This document shows positions 8,304 through 17,304 of a stretch of DNA of 64,000 nt, one piece after another. The first letter of the stretch is position 1; the number at the start of each line of letters is the position of its first letter. The notes below the pieces were generated by a model. That model did not search any database and had not been told where the DNA came from. It was given only the letters and a program-made list of their open reading frames with translations. The DNA lies in assembly GCF_036946495.1 (NCBI RefSeq), contig NZ_JAQIIX010000001.1, positions 496,001 to 560,000 on the forward strand, written 5' to 3'. A program made the position numbers and the translations under genes. This DNA comes from Mycolicibacterium neoaurum. GTDB taxonomy: Bacteria > Actinomycetota > Actinomycetes > Mycobacteriales > Mycobacteriaceae.

Positions 8304-9380
8304 ATGGCCATTCGCGTGGCACTCGTCGGCACCGGAAACTGTGGACGGCTGGCCCTGATCCAGCTGATCGAGGATCCACGGTTCGACCTCGTCGCCGTCG
8401 GCACGTCCACCGAAGCAAAGGTGGGCGTCGACGCCGGCGAACTGGCCGGCCTGGACACCGTCACCGGCGTGACGGCCACCCTCGGCATGGATGACGCCAT
8501 CGCCGCCGCGCCGGACTGCCTCGTGTACTGCGCGATGGGTGACACCCGCCCGGTGGAGGCGACCAAGGACGTGATGGCTGCCCTTGCCGCAGGCATCAAT
8601 GTTGTCGGGTCGGCACCGGGTGGCCTGCAATTCCCCTGGGGAGCCATGCCGGAGAAGGCCATCGCCCGCGTGGAAGAGGCTGCCCGCCAAGGCAATTCGA
8701 GTGTATACATCACCGGGGTCGATCCCGGCTTCGCCAGCGACCTGGTGCCCTTCGCGATCGCCAGCACCTGTCAGCGCATCGACCAGATCAAGACCATGGA
8801 GATCGCCGACTACGCCACCTACGACGGCACCGAGGTGATGTCGATCGTCATGGGATTCGGCAATCCGATCGACCAACCGGGCTTGCTGTTCCTGCCGGGG
8901 GTCCTCGGTGCCGCGTGGGGAACGGCCATCAGGATGCTCGCGGCCGGACTGGGCGTCGAGGTCGAGGAGATCACCGAAAGCTACGAGCTGGAGCCCGCCC
9001 CCGAGGATATCGAGGTCGCCACCGGAACCATCGCCAAGGGCACCGTGGCCGCGATGCGGTTCGAGATCAACGGCATGGTCGGTGGCCGACCGGTGATCGT
9101 CGTCGAACACATCACCAGGGTGCGCGAGGACCTACGCCCGGACTGGGCCCAGCCCGCCCAGCCCGGCGGCTCCTACCGCGTCGAGATCACCGGCGAACCG
9201 TCATATGTCGTGGACATCTGCCCGACGAGCACTCGCGGCGACCACAACTACGCAGCGATCCTGGCCGCAGCGGGGCGGATCGTGAACGCGATCCCGGACG
9301 TCATCGCTGCCCCCACGGGCATCCGCACCACCCTCGACCTGCCACTGGGCACCGGCAAGGGCCTGGTCTACCAGGTCTGA
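8304..9380 (+). CDS. Dihydrodipicolinate-reductase-like NAD(P)-dependent dehydrogenase
   Basis: The 358-residue protein has an N-terminal Rossmann fold: VALVGTGNCGRLALIQLIED is the GxGxxG loop, followed by VGTSTEAKVGVDAGELAG and later SAPGGLQFPW. It resembles the DapB-like N-domain family (2,4-diaminopentanoate-dehydrogenase-type), but it is about 100 residues longer than true DapB and is not near lysine genes. The ATG at 8304 has AGGAG 8-12 bases upstream. A KstR box lies 57 bases before the start, so the gene is likely induced by sterols; M. tuberculosis has a similar KstR-regulon protein annotated as DapB-N-domain (Rv1059, from memory). The substrate is unknown. Confidence 0.75.
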   Translation: MAIRVALVGTGNCGRLALIQLIEDPRFDLVAVGTSTEAKVGVDAGELAGLDTVTGVTATLGMDDAIAAAPDCLVYCAMGDTRPVEATKDVMAALAAGINVVGSAPGGLQFPWGAMPEKAIARVEEAARQGNSSVYITGVDPGFASDLVPFAIASTCQRIDQIKTMEIADYATYDGTEVMSIVMGFGNPIDQPGLLFLPGVLGAAWGTAIRMLAAGLGVEVEEITESYELEPAPEDIEVATGTIAKGTVAAMRFEINGMVGGRPVIVVEHITRVREDLRPDWAQPAQPGGSYRVEITGEPSYVVDICPTSTRGDHNYAAILAAAGRIVNAIPDVIAAPTGIRTTLDLPLGTGKGLVYQV

Positions 9381-9401
9381 TCCACCGATCCGCACAATGG
9401 A

Positions 9402-10154
9402 GTGGTGACCGACCCGCTAGCCGCCGTCCTTGCGAGTCCGCCGGGGCCGCAGGTCGGCGCATTCTTCGACCTCGACGGCACGCTGGTGCGCGGATTCACC
9501 GCCACCGTGCATGCCGGTCACCGCTTCCGCAACGGCCAGTCGGGCTTCGGAGAACTCACCGGGATCCTGGAAGCCTCGGTCCGCTACAAGGTCGGGCGCA
9601 TGGAATTCGCCCGGTTGCTGCAGCGGGCCGCCGGCTATCTGGTGGGCGATTCCCTCGCCGAGCTCGAGGCCCTCGGCGAGACGTTGTTCAACGAGCGCAT
9701 CATCGGCCGGCTGTTCCCGCTGATGACCAAGGTGGTCGCCGCACATCAGGAGCGCGGGCACACCGTGGCCATGAGCTCGTCGGCGCTGACCATGCACGCC
9801 GGACCGGTGGCCCGCCATCTAGGGATCGAGCATGTGCTGTGCAACCACTTCGACGTCGACGACGCAGGCAGGCTGACGGGTGAGATAGTGCGACCCATCA
9901 TCTGGGGCCGCAACAAGGCCCGCGCGGTCACCGAGTTCAGCATCGCCAACGGCGTCGAGCTCGGGCAGAGCTTCTGCTACGCCGACGGCACCGAGGATCT
10001 GCCGCTGCTCGACGCCGTCGGGCACCCCCATGCGGTGAATCCACGGTCCGGTCTGGCCGCGGCGGCCACCCGAAACGGCTGGCCGATCCTGCGGGTCAGT
10101 TCCGAGGAGGACCACCGCCGGTGGTTCCGAACCGCGCGGCCCCGGAGCCGATGA
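9402..10154 (+). CDS. HAD-IB family phosphatase (SerB-like)
   Basis: A 250-residue HAD hydrolase. Motif I is FFDLDGTLVRG (nucleophile Asp23, acid Asp25), motif II is MSSSALTMHAG, and motif III/IV is YADGTEDLPLLDAVGHPHAV. Together with the helical cap this fits subfamily IB, whose members remove phosphate from small metabolites or lysophospholipids. Tandem GTG codons at 9402 and 9405 are possible starts. The gene begins 21 bases after the DapB-like gene and may share its KstR-controlled transcript. Its last 30 codons are partly repeated 9 kb downstream at 19070-19127 across a catabolic island, which makes its 3' end a likely insertion point. Confidence 0.85.
   Translation: MVTDPLAAVLASPPGPQVGAFFDLDGTLVRGFTATVHAGHRFRNGQSGFGELTGILEASVRYKVGRMEFARLLQRAAGYLVGDSLAELEALGETLFNERIIGRLFPLMTKVVAAHQERGHTVAMSSSALTMHAGPVARHLGIEHVLCNHFDVDDAGRLTGEIVRPIIWGRNKARAVTEFSIANGVELGQSFCYADGTEDLPLLDAVGHPHAVNPRSGLAAAATRNGWPILRVSSEEDHRRWFRTARPRSR
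10067..10124 (+). repeat. Left copy of HAD-gene 3'-end repeat flanking the catabolic island
   Basis: 58 bases inside the HAD-IB gene (encoding TRNGWPILRVSSEEDHRRW) match 19070-19127 at 51 of 58 positions by hand count, in the same orientation. The two copies bracket the eight-gene island. Confidence 0.8.
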
Positions 10155-10249
10155 CCGCATCGGCGAACCGATACCCGCCTATTGCGTTTCCACCGCGTTA
10201 ATCACGGTTTCCGAGGTGTCAAACCTGCCTTTGGATGCTTCGCATATGC

Positions 10250-10264
10250 CCAGCTGAGAGCTGG
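10250..10264. promoter_or_regulatory. Perfect inverted repeat upstream of the island's first gene
   Basis: CCAGCT-gag-AGCTGG, 106 bases before the ATG of the first SDR, in the 215-base leader of the operon. It could be an operator for the LuxR/PBP-type regulator at the other end of the cluster, or a leader hairpin. There is no direct evidence for either. Confidence 0.3.
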
Positions 10265-10369
10265 CGATCCGCATCACTACGTAGAAGTACGGATGACGCA
10301 GCCACACTCGAACATCTTCACTCATGCAAGGTCGCGGGGCGTGCCCGCCGCCAGAGAGAAGGTAATGCG

Positions 10370-11086
10370 ATGGGCCGGTTGGCCGGAAAGGTCGCGATAG
10401 TCACCGGAGCTGCCGGTGGAATCGGATTGGCGATAGCCAAACGCTGCGCCGACGAAGGCGCCGAGGTCATCGCGACCGATGTGTCGGGACCCGCTGATAT
10501 CGACTCCATCCGGGTGCTCACACAGGACGTGACATCGCCCGACCGGTGGGACGAGATCGTCGGCAGCGCCGAAAGTGCTTACGGCCGAGTCGATATCCTG
10601 GTGAACAACGCCGGCGTCGCCGGCTATCAGGACATCGAGAACTCATCGGTGAGCGAGTGGTCGCGGATCATCGGTGTCAATCAGACCGGAGTGCTCTACG
10701 GCATGCGCGCGGCCATCCCGGCGATGCGCCGCGCGGGAGGCGGTGCAATCGTGAACGTCTCGTCGATCTGCGGTGCCGCGGCCGTGCCAGGAATCAGCGC
10801 GTACCACGCCAGTAAGGGCGCGGTGATCACCATGACCAAGAACGCCGCCATCACGTATGCCGCAGAGCGGATTCGGGCCAACGTCATTCTCCCTGGCTGG
10901 ATCCCGACACCGATGACCCTCGGGCAGACCGACGAGGTCAACAACCGCTACCTCGACCACACACCGTTGGCGGGAATCGCAGATCCTGATGATATTGCCT
11001 GGGGTGCAGTGTTTTTGGCCTCAGACGAAGCAAAATTCGTCACCGGGATCGAACTGCCCATCGATGGTGGATATCTGGCCCGGTAG
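10370..11086 (+). CDS. Short-chain dehydrogenase/reductase (island SDR 1)
   Basis: A 238-residue classical SDR: TGAAGGIG nucleotide loop at residues 13-20, NNAG, catalytic Ser in NVSS, YHASK at about residue 146-150, and SDEAKFVTGIELPIDGGYLA at the C-terminus. Start: GAGAGAAGG lies 8 or more bases before the ATG at 10370. It is 23 bases from a second SDR that shares its C-terminal pattern (RNAAITYAA, PGW, VFLASDEA), so the pair is probably a tandem duplication. It is the first gene of the co-directional island. It likely oxidises or reduces an alcohol/ketone made from the imported substrate. Confidence 0.88.
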   Translation: MGRLAGKVAIVTGAAGGIGLAIAKRCADEGAEVIATDVSGPADIDSIRVLTQDVTSPDRWDEIVGSAESAYGRVDILVNNAGVAGYQDIENSSVSEWSRIIGVNQTGVLYGMRAAIPAMRRAGGGAIVNVSSICGAAAVPGISAYHASKGAVITMTKNAAITYAAERIRANVILPGWIPTPMTLGQTDEVNNRYLDHTPLAGIADPDDIAWGAVFLASDEAKFVTGIELPIDGGYLAR

Positions 11087-11109
11087 GGCCCGGACCGAAG
11101 ACAGGAATC

Positions 11110-11823
11110 ATGAACCGACTCGCAGGCAAGGTCGCCTTGGTGACCGGAGCAGCGCAAGGCATCGGCCGCAGTGTGGCCGAACAGTTCGCCGCCCAGGGCG
11201 CCACCGTCTATGCCACCGACCTCACCACCGGCCAACTGCCGTCCGGAAGTCAGACGATGCCCCTCGACGTCACCGACCCAGATCAGTGGGCACAGGTGGT
11301 GGACACCATAACCCGCCTGAGCGGGACGATCGACGTCCTGGTCAACAACGCCGGTGTGATCGCCTATGCCGACATCGTCACCGTCACCGACGCCGAGTGG
11401 GAGCGAGTGCTCGCCGTGGATCAAACCGGCGTCATGCTCGGGATGCGTGCGGTGATACCCGGAATGAAGCAGCGAGGTGGGTCCATCATCAACCTGTCCT
11501 CGGCCTGGGGCGTCGTGGGCGGATCAGGTGTGGCCGCCTATCAGGCCGCAAAGGGAGCCGTGCGGTCCATGACACGAAACGCTGCAATCACCTACGCCGC
11601 CCACAACATCCGGGTCAACTCGGTCATCCCTGGCTGGGTGCGCACCCCGCTGGCAGAGGCGCAGGACCCGGCCATCAACCAGGACGTGATCGGGGCGACG
11701 CCCTTGGGCCGGGGCGCAGAACCGGTGGAAATCGCGCACGGGTGCGTGTTCCTGGCCAGCGACGAAGCCTCCTACGTCACCGGAAGCGATCTGGTGATCG
11801 ACGGCGGCATGCTCGCCCGCTGA
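11110..11823 (+). CDS. Short-chain dehydrogenase/reductase (island SDR 2)
   Basis: A 237-residue classical SDR with TGAAQGIG, NNAG, NLSS and YQAAK (the catalytic Tyr/Lys pair, with Ala replacing the more usual Ser before Lys), ending YVTGSDLVIDGGMLA. It is a clear sister of the preceding gene, the strongest shared segment being RNAAITYAAxxIRxN. The two probably act on successive or stereoisomeric alcohols of one pathway, as seen with paired SDRs in polyol and steroid catabolism. That is inference. It is followed after 32 bases by the nitrilase-family gene. Confidence 0.88.
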   Translation: MNRLAGKVALVTGAAQGIGRSVAEQFAAQGATVYATDLTTGQLPSGSQTMPLDVTDPDQWAQVVDTITRLSGTIDVLVNNAGVIAYADIVTVTDAEWERVLAVDQTGVMLGMRAVIPGMKQRGGSIINLSSAWGVVGGSGVAAYQAAKGAVRSMTRNAAITYAAHNIRVNSVIPGWVRTPLAEAQDPAINQDVIGATPLGRGAEPVEIAHGCVFLASDEASYVTGSDLVIDGGMLAR

Positions 11824-11855
11824 CCCGTCCACCCACATCCCAGATAGGAACCACG

Positions 11856-12743
11856 ATGCCGAGAACTCTCTCCGTCGCCGCCGTCCAGTTCGAGATGCGT
11901 CCGGTCACGAACTTCGCCGAATTCGCCACCCAGGTGACCACACTCGTTGATCAGACCGAGGGCGCCCAGGTCACGGTCTTTCCCGAGTTGTTCACCGAGT
12001 CTCTGTTCACCATCGACCCCGACTGGCGATCCGATCCGGTATCGGCGCTGGGCCGGATCGCCGACTACACCGACGACTACCGGGCGCTGTTCGCCGACTT
12101 GGCCCGCAGCCGTGGACAGACGATCCTGGCGGGCAGCCACCTCGTGCGCGGTCCAGGAGATGCTCTGCTCAACGTCGCCCACCTGTTCACACCGGCAGGG
12201 GTGATGCACACCCACGAGAAGACCCACATCTTCCCGGCGGAGGCCGAGTGGGGCACCACCGAGGGCGACACCCTGGAACCGATCGACCTCGGTCATGTCA
12301 CCGTCGGCATCGCGATCTGCTACGAGGCCGAGGTCCCGGAAGTCGCCACCGTCTTGTCGCGGCGCGGGGCGGAACTGATCCTCAGCCCCTCCTACACCTT
12401 CACCGAAGCCGGCTTCTACCGCGTCCGGCACTGCCTGGCCGCGCGCTGCATCGAGAACCAGGTGTACGCGGTGCACGCACCGGTGACCGGAAGCCTGGGG
12501 TCACCGCTGTCCCCCGGTTGGGCTCGCGCATCTGTGTTGGGACCCTGTGACACCGGTTTTCCGGCCGACGGTGTGCTGATCGAAGCACCGCAAAACGTCG
12601 AGAGCGTCATTCACGCCACACTTGATCTCGACGCATTGGCGGAGAACCGCCGCAGCGGTGCGGCAACCACCTTTCATGACCGCCAGCGGCGTGCCGGGCT
12701 GTACCGCAACAGCTTCCACGAGGATCTACTGCCGGCGCCCTGA
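11856..12743 (+). CDS. Nitrilase-superfamily carbon-nitrogen hydrolase (amidase type)
   Basis: 295 residues with the complete Glu-Lys-Cys triad: Glu44 in VFPELF, Lys122 in HTHEKTHIFP, and Cys155 in GIAICYEAEVPE. The spacing and the RGAELILSPSYT stretch fit the aliphatic-amidase/omega-amidase/carbamoylase branches rather than true nitrilases. It would hydrolyse a C-N bond in a linear amide or carbamoyl compound in the cytoplasm, releasing ammonia. The ATG at 11856 is preceded by TAGGAA. Sitting in front of an imidase/deacetylase-like gene and an importer, it probably performs the second hydrolysis of an imported nitrogenous compound; the substrate is not known. Confidence 0.85.
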   Translation: MPRTLSVAAVQFEMRPVTNFAEFATQVTTLVDQTEGAQVTVFPELFTESLFTIDPDWRSDPVSALGRIADYTDDYRALFADLARSRGQTILAGSHLVRGPGDALLNVAHLFTPAGVMHTHEKTHIFPAEAEWGTTEGDTLEPIDLGHVTVGIAICYEAEVPEVATVLSRRGAELILSPSYTFTEAGFYRVRHCLAARCIENQVYAVHAPVTGSLGSPLSPGWARASVLGPCDTGFPADGVLIEAPQNVESVIHATLDLDALAENRRSGAATTFHDRQRRAGLYRNSFHEDLLPAP

Positions 12744-12790
12744 TCGCTCCGGTTCGCTTGCGTCACCCACCCACTCTCAAGGAGAAAATC

Positions 12791-13630
12791 ATGCCCCTGA
12801 ATCTTCCCGCAGGAATGAGGCTGGCCGTCAACATCGGCGCGGACTTCGATGCCGACAGTGTCTGGATGGGCACGTTCGGAAAGTCCAGCCCCTCGTACCT
12901 TTCGCGCGGAGAATTCTGCGCAGAGGTCGGGGTGCCCAGGGTGCTGGCCCTTATGGAGAAATACAGCATCAAGGGCACCTGGTGCACGCCCGCGCACAGC
13001 ATGCAAACCTACCCCCGGCGCTTCTCTTCGATAGTGGAAGCGGGACACGAGATCGCCGCGCATGGCTGCTTCCACGAGGCGGTGCCCACTCTCGATCACG
13101 ACACCGAACGCAGGTTGATGGAACGCACCCTTCAAGAGCATGAGAAGTACGTAGGCAAGCGACCGCGTGGATACCGCTCCCCTGCATGGGATTTCACCGA
13201 GCACACGCTCGGTTTGCTGGAAGAGTATGGCTTCGAGTGGGATTCGTCGTTGATGGGTCGCGATTTCGAGCCCTACCATCCGCGGCCGGTCACAGTGGGC
13301 TACGAGGACGGGAGCGTGTTCGGTGACCCGTCCCCGATCCTGGAACTCCCGGTTTCGTGGTATCTCGACGACTTTCCTGCCGTCGAGTACATCCCAGGGA
13401 TCAACCAGGGTCTCGGTTCCACCGAGACGATCTACCAGCGGTGGAAAGACCACTTCGACTACGCCTACCAGAACATCGAGGGCGGGGTCATGGCGATCAC
13501 CGTCCATCCGCAGACGATCGCACGCGCCCACCACATCATCATGTTCGAGCGGCTGCTCGACTACATGAGTGGCCATGACGGTGTGTGGTTCACCAGCCTC
13601 AGCGACATCTATGACACCTGGACAGATTGA
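12791..13630 (+). CDS. CE4-type polysaccharide deacetylase / cyclic-imidase-like hydrolase
   Basis: 279 residues with the NodB fold: an acidic motif NIGADFDAD (about residues 14-22), the TWCTPAHSM strand, and the zinc motif HEIAAHGCFHE with His91 and His95, followed by RGYRSPAWD. It has no signal peptide, so it acts in the cytoplasm, which argues against cell-wall sugar and for the PuuE/HpPgdA-like branch. That branch includes allantoinase-like and cyclic-imide hydrolases. The AAGGAGA site 6-12 bases before ATG 12791 fixes the start. With the nitrilase upstream it could open a ring imide or amide, whose half-amide the nitrilase then cleaves (inference). Confidence 0.8.
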   Translation: MPLNLPAGMRLAVNIGADFDADSVWMGTFGKSSPSYLSRGEFCAEVGVPRVLALMEKYSIKGTWCTPAHSMQTYPRRFSSIVEAGHEIAAHGCFHEAVPTLDHDTERRLMERTLQEHEKYVGKRPRGYRSPAWDFTEHTLGLLEEYGFEWDSSLMGRDFEPYHPRPVTVGYEDGSVFGDPSPILELPVSWYLDDFPAVEYIPGINQGLGSTETIYQRWKDHFDYAYQNIEGGVMAITVHPQTIARAHHIIMFERLLDYMSGHDGVWFTSLSDIYDTWTD

Positions 13631-13666
13631 CATCCCGCCACAGCCTCGACCACCAAGGAGCTTTCC

Positions 13667-14692
13667 ATGAGAATGAACCCGCTGCACGCGATCGCCGCGG
13701 TGGCGCTGCTGGCCGGCCTGCCGGCATGCAGCGTTGATGACACCGGTCCGCCAGAAGGCACCGCGGCACAGGTGAAACCAACTGTCAGCGATCCGAAAGA
13801 TCTCAAGATCGCCTATTTCTCCGCAGGCAGTAGCAACTCGTATCTGCAAGCGGGAATCGCCGAAGCCAAGACCACCGCTGCCGAGCTCGGCGCCCAGATC
13901 GACATCTTCGACGGTCAATTCAGCGCGCAGACACAGTTCGACCAGATGCAGTCGGCGATCACCAGCGGCAAGTACAACGCCTTTGCCGTAGAGCCCAACG
14001 ACGGCAATCTCGTCTGCAATCTGCTGACCCAGCAGGCATCGGCCAAGCAAATCATGGTCAGCGTCTTCAACCTCCCCATCTGTGGACGCGCCACCAATGC
14101 CGGTGACCAGACCTGGGAGCCCGGAACCGTGAACTACGTCGGCGGGCAGACGATCGACGTGTACGAACAGTGGGTCGAGCAGGTCAAGAAGGATCATCCC
14201 GACGGGGCAAAGATCGCGCTGATCTCGGGGCCCGACCTCAACGCGAACACCATCGCATTCTTCGAGGCAGCCAAGGCTTTCGACAGCGAAGACAAGTACC
14301 AGGTGGTGGCCAGGCAGACCACCGACTACACAACACCGAAGGGCTTCCAGGCGGCCCAGACCATTCTGCAGGCCAATCCCGACCTCGATGTCATCATGTC
14401 GAACTTTTCGGGCATGAGCCGCGGCGTCGTGCAGGCGGTCAATGGACGAGATGTCGACATCTACGATTTCGGCGGCGACGCTTGGTCATTGGACAGCGTC
14501 CGCGCCGGAACCCTTACCAGCACTGTCATGATGCTGCCGAGAATGGAGTCCCGGAAGTCCATCGAAGGTATCGCCGAAGTGGTCCAGGGAATCGACACGG
14601 CGCGCTTCGTGAACCTGGCCGAGTCCGACTCGCTGCCCGGCACTCCATTCGTGACCAAGGACAATGTCGGCCTTTTCACGGCGGAGTATTAG
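13667..14692 (+). CDS. Sugar-type ABC importer substrate-binding lipoprotein
   Basis: 341 residues. The lipobox LPAC places the lipidated cysteine at residue 21 after a short hydrophobic segment. The mature chain has the type-I periplasmic-binding pattern of the ribose/xylose class: KIAYFSAGSSNSYLQAGIAEAK, FAVEPNDGNL, IALISGPDLNANT, and YDFGGDAWSLDSVRAGTLTS. It captures the ligand outside the membrane and delivers it to the downstream permease/ATPase. Two further cysteines (in LVCNLL and PICGR) could form a disulfide. The AAGGAG site precedes ATG 13667. Family members bind sugars, polyols, autoinducer-2 or purine-like compounds, so the ligand is open. Confidence 0.88.
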   Translation: MRMNPLHAIAAVALLAGLPACSVDDTGPPEGTAAQVKPTVSDPKDLKIAYFSAGSSNSYLQAGIAEAKTTAAELGAQIDIFDGQFSAQTQFDQMQSAITSGKYNAFAVEPNDGNLVCNLLTQQASAKQIMVSVFNLPICGRATNAGDQTWEPGTVNYVGGQTIDVYEQWVEQVKKDHPDGAKIALISGPDLNANTIAFFEAAKAFDSEDKYQVVARQTTDYTTPKGFQAAQTILQANPDLDVIMSNFSGMSRGVVQAVNGRDVDIYDFGGDAWSLDSVRAGTLTSTVMMLPRMESRKSIEGIAEVVQGIDTARFVNLAESDSLPGTPFVTKDNVGLFTAEY

Positions 14693-14700
14693 GAACACCC

Positions 14701-16218
14701 ATGCAAACCGCAGTCCAGACTCCCCCGGATACGGTGGCCATCGGTTGTCGCGACGTCTCGAAGACCTTCGGCGCCAACAAGGCCGTCAAGCATGTCGACC
14801 TTCAGGTGGACAGTGGCACCATCCATGCCCTCGTCGGTGAGAACGGCGCAGGTAAGTCCACCCTGCTCGGCATGATCAGCGGCAGGTTGCCTGCATCGTC
14901 CGGACAGGTGACGGTCTTCGGAAACCCGCTGAGGGGTGCCAATCCCCGAGATGTCCGCGAGCTCGGGCTGGCGGCGGTGTACCAGGAGCTGACCATGGTC
15001 CCCGCGCTGGACGCGGTGGCGAATGTCTTTCTGGGCCAGCCAATGCATCGAGGTGGGGTTCTCCACGCCGCCGGTATGCGCGCGCGTTACACCGAACTGT
15101 GTGCGCAGTTCGGCGTCAACATTCCGGCGGGCGTACCCACGCGTGAGCTGTCGGTGTCTTCACAGCAGGTCCTTGAGATCATGCGTGGCGTACAGGCGCA
15201 GAGCAGGGTGCTGATGCTCGATGAGCCGAGTGCCGCTCTCGCCGAAGCCGAAAGAGACATGCTTTATCGGATCCTCAATCAGCTCAAACAGTCGGGCACC
15301 ACCATCATCTTCGTCAGCCACAATCTCGAGGAGGTGCTCGGGCTATCCGACCACATCACGGTGCTGCGCGAGGGTGCGGTCGTCCGCACCGCGCCGCGCC
15401 GGCAGTGGGATCGGCAGAAGCTGATCAGGGCCATGGTCGGCCGGGACGTGGCCGTCAACGTGAGATCGTCTCATCGGCCACTGGGTCCGGTTGTCCTGCA
15501 GGTGCGCAATGTGGTTCCGCGCCCTGGGATGACCCCGCTCGAGCTCACCGTCCGCGAGGGCGAGATTGTCGGCCTGTGGGGCTTGGTGGGCTCCGGCCGC
15601 ACCCGATTCATGCGATCTGTGTGTGGACTGGAGTCCTCATCCTCGGGCGAAATGTCGCTGCGCAACAAAACGATTCCATGGCCTACGTCACCGCGATCGG
15701 CCATCGCCGCCGGGCTGGCACACGTACCCGAAAGCCGTCGCAGTGGGCTGGTCATGAACATGAGTGGGGCGACCAACTACTGGTTGGGACGCCCGTCGCG
15801 CTCCGGTGGTTGGCTGCGGCCCGCCAGAGAACGCGCCGGGGCCACCACCCAGGCGGAATACTTCGGCTTCGATCCCAAGCGCCTCGGCGAACACGTCTCG
15901 CGCCTGTCAGGTGGCAATCAGCAGAAGGTGTTGCTGGCCAAGTGGGCAGGCCACGCACCGTCGACGTTGTTCATCGACGAGCCCACGCGAGGGATCGACA
16001 TCGGCGCAAAATCCGAAGTACTTGCCTCACTCGTCGCACTCGCCGAGCAAGGCGCCTCGGTCGTGGTGACCTCCTCCGAGTTGGAGGAGGTCCTGGCGAT
16101 CGCAGACCGCCTGCTGGTGTTCTCCCATGGTCGCATCGTCGGCGAGATCGACTCCACGTCAGAGAATTTCACGGTTCCCGAGATCGTCAGACTCGGCTTC
16201 AAAGAGGACGTCGCATGA
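14701..16218 (+). CDS. Sugar-type ABC transporter ATPase with two nucleotide-binding domains
   Basis: A 505-residue RbsA/MglA-type fused ATPase. Domain 1 has Walker A GENGAGKST (residues 47-55), Walker B RVLMLDEPSAAL and a variant signature, LSVSSQQ. Domain 2 has a degenerate P-loop, GLVGSGRTR, but a good signature LSGGNQQK and STLFIDEPTRGID. One active and one degenerate site is usual for this class. It couples ATP hydrolysis to import through the permease encoded directly downstream with an ATGA overlap. It begins 8 bases after the binding protein stop. Confidence 0.92.
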   Translation: MQTAVQTPPDTVAIGCRDVSKTFGANKAVKHVDLQVDSGTIHALVGENGAGKSTLLGMISGRLPASSGQVTVFGNPLRGANPRDVRELGLAAVYQELTMVPALDAVANVFLGQPMHRGGVLHAAGMRARYTELCAQFGVNIPAGVPTRELSVSSQQVLEIMRGVQAQSRVLMLDEPSAALAEAERDMLYRILNQLKQSGTTIIFVSHNLEEVLGLSDHITVLREGAVVRTAPRRQWDRQKLIRAMVGRDVAVNVRSSHRPLGPVVLQVRNVVPRPGMTPLELTVREGEIVGLWGLVGSGRTRFMRSVCGLESSSSGEMSLRNKTIPWPTSPRSAIAAGLAHVPESRRSGLVMNMSGATNYWLGRPSRSGGWLRPARERAGATTQAEYFGFDPKRLGEHVSRLSGGNQQKVLLAKWAGHAPSTLFIDEPTRGIDIGAKSEVLASLVALAEQGASVVVTSSELEEVLAIADRLLVFSHGRIVGEIDSTSENFTVPEIVRLGFKEDVA

Positions 16219-17207
16219 CCGCTCCCGCTGCACCCACCCAACAGTCCCCCGCAACTCCTGGTGGCCCGAAAAGCCGGAACCTGGTCGCTGTGACCTATCG
16301 CTACAGCATGCTCGGTGTGCTGGCGATTCTGTTCGTGGTGGCCAGCATCCTCTACGACGGCTTCCTGGCACCGGACAACCTGCGTGACATCCTGGTGCAG
16401 AACGCATCTGTCGGCATCATCGCGGTCGGGATGACATTCGTCATCATCTCCGGCGGGTTCGATCTCTCCGTCGGCGCCACCTATGCATTGGGCTCAACAG
16501 TTTTCGCCGGCGTGATGATCTCGACGAATTCCATCGCGCTGGCGGGAGTGATCGCATTGACCGCCGGCGTGGTGTGCGGTGTGGCCAACGGATTGCTGGT
16601 CGCCCGACTGAAGATCAATCCCTTCGTGGCCACCCTCGGCTCGGCGTCGGTGATCGCCGGCATCGCCTATATCTATTCGAACTCCGCCCCGTTCATCGTC
16701 TCCGACCGGAGCTTCCAGGCCCTGGCAAATTCCAGGACGCTGGGCGTACCCACACCGATCCTCATTCTGTTGGTGACGTTCACCGTCGGTGGCCTGGTCC
16801 TGTCCAAGACAACCGTGGGCCGCAACGTTCAGGCGGTGGGCGGCAACGTCGAGGCAGCCTGGCTGTCCGGCCTGCGGGTGCCGACGCTGACCGCAGGGGT
16901 GTACGCGCTCACCGGTGCACTCGCCGCACTCGCGGGAATGATCGATGCATCGCGGCTGGCGGTCGGTCAGGCCGATGTCGGCGCCACCATGGCACTGGAC
17001 GCCATCGCCATCGTCGTGGTCGGTGGCACATCACTACGCGGCGGCGAGGGCGCGATGTGGCGATCCTTCGTGGGTTTGCTGATTCTGGCGACCCTGACCA
17101 ACGTCTTTTACAGCCTCAACGTGAGCCAGCATTGGCAATTGATCGCCAAGGGTCTGATCGTGATCGCGGCGGTGGCCCTGGACGCCGCAGTCCGCCGGAA
17201 GTCGTGA
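16215..17207 (+). CDS. Sugar-type ABC transporter permease (RbsC-like)
   Basis: 330 residues with 8-10 hydrophobic segments and the family's EAA-like loop region. Diagnostic strings are GMTFVIISGGFDLSVGATYALG (the family's 'GGIDLSVG' motif with Phe for Ile) and ALDAIAIVVVGGTSLRGGEGA near the C-terminus. It forms the homodimeric membrane channel of the importer encoded by the two preceding genes. The start overlaps the ATPase stop (ATGA). The sequence is complete and ends about 100 bases before the regulator gene. Confidence 0.92.
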   Translation: MTAPAAPTQQSPATPGGPKSRNLVAVTYRYSMLGVLAILFVVASILYDGFLAPDNLRDILVQNASVGIIAVGMTFVIISGGFDLSVGATYALGSTVFAGVMISTNSIALAGVIALTAGVVCGVANGLLVARLKINPFVATLGSASVIAGIAYIYSNSAPFIVSDRSFQALANSRTLGVPTPILILLVTFTVGGLVLSKTTVGRNVQAVGGNVEAAWLSGLRVPTLTAGVYALTGALAALAGMIDASRLAVGQADVGATMALDAIAIVVVGGTSLRGGEGAMWRSFVGLLILATLTNVFYSLNVSQHWQLIAKGLIVIAAVALDAAVRRKS

Positions 17208-17304
17208 ACGGACAGCGCGCAACGGCCCGCCCGCGGCACAGCGGTAGACCGATATCGACCGTCAAGGCGACAATTGGACACCGATACACGAAGGGAGAGC
17301 ACCG

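Noticed and set aside
10155..10369. tRNA gene or integrase att core as the island's insertion site
   Set aside because: No tRNA cloverleaf and no integrase gene were seen; the HAD 3'-end repeat explains the boundary better.
13667..17207. Import operon for ribose or xylose with a kinase
   Set aside because: No sugar kinase, isomerase or aldolase lies nearby; the hydrolases point to a nitrogenous substrate.
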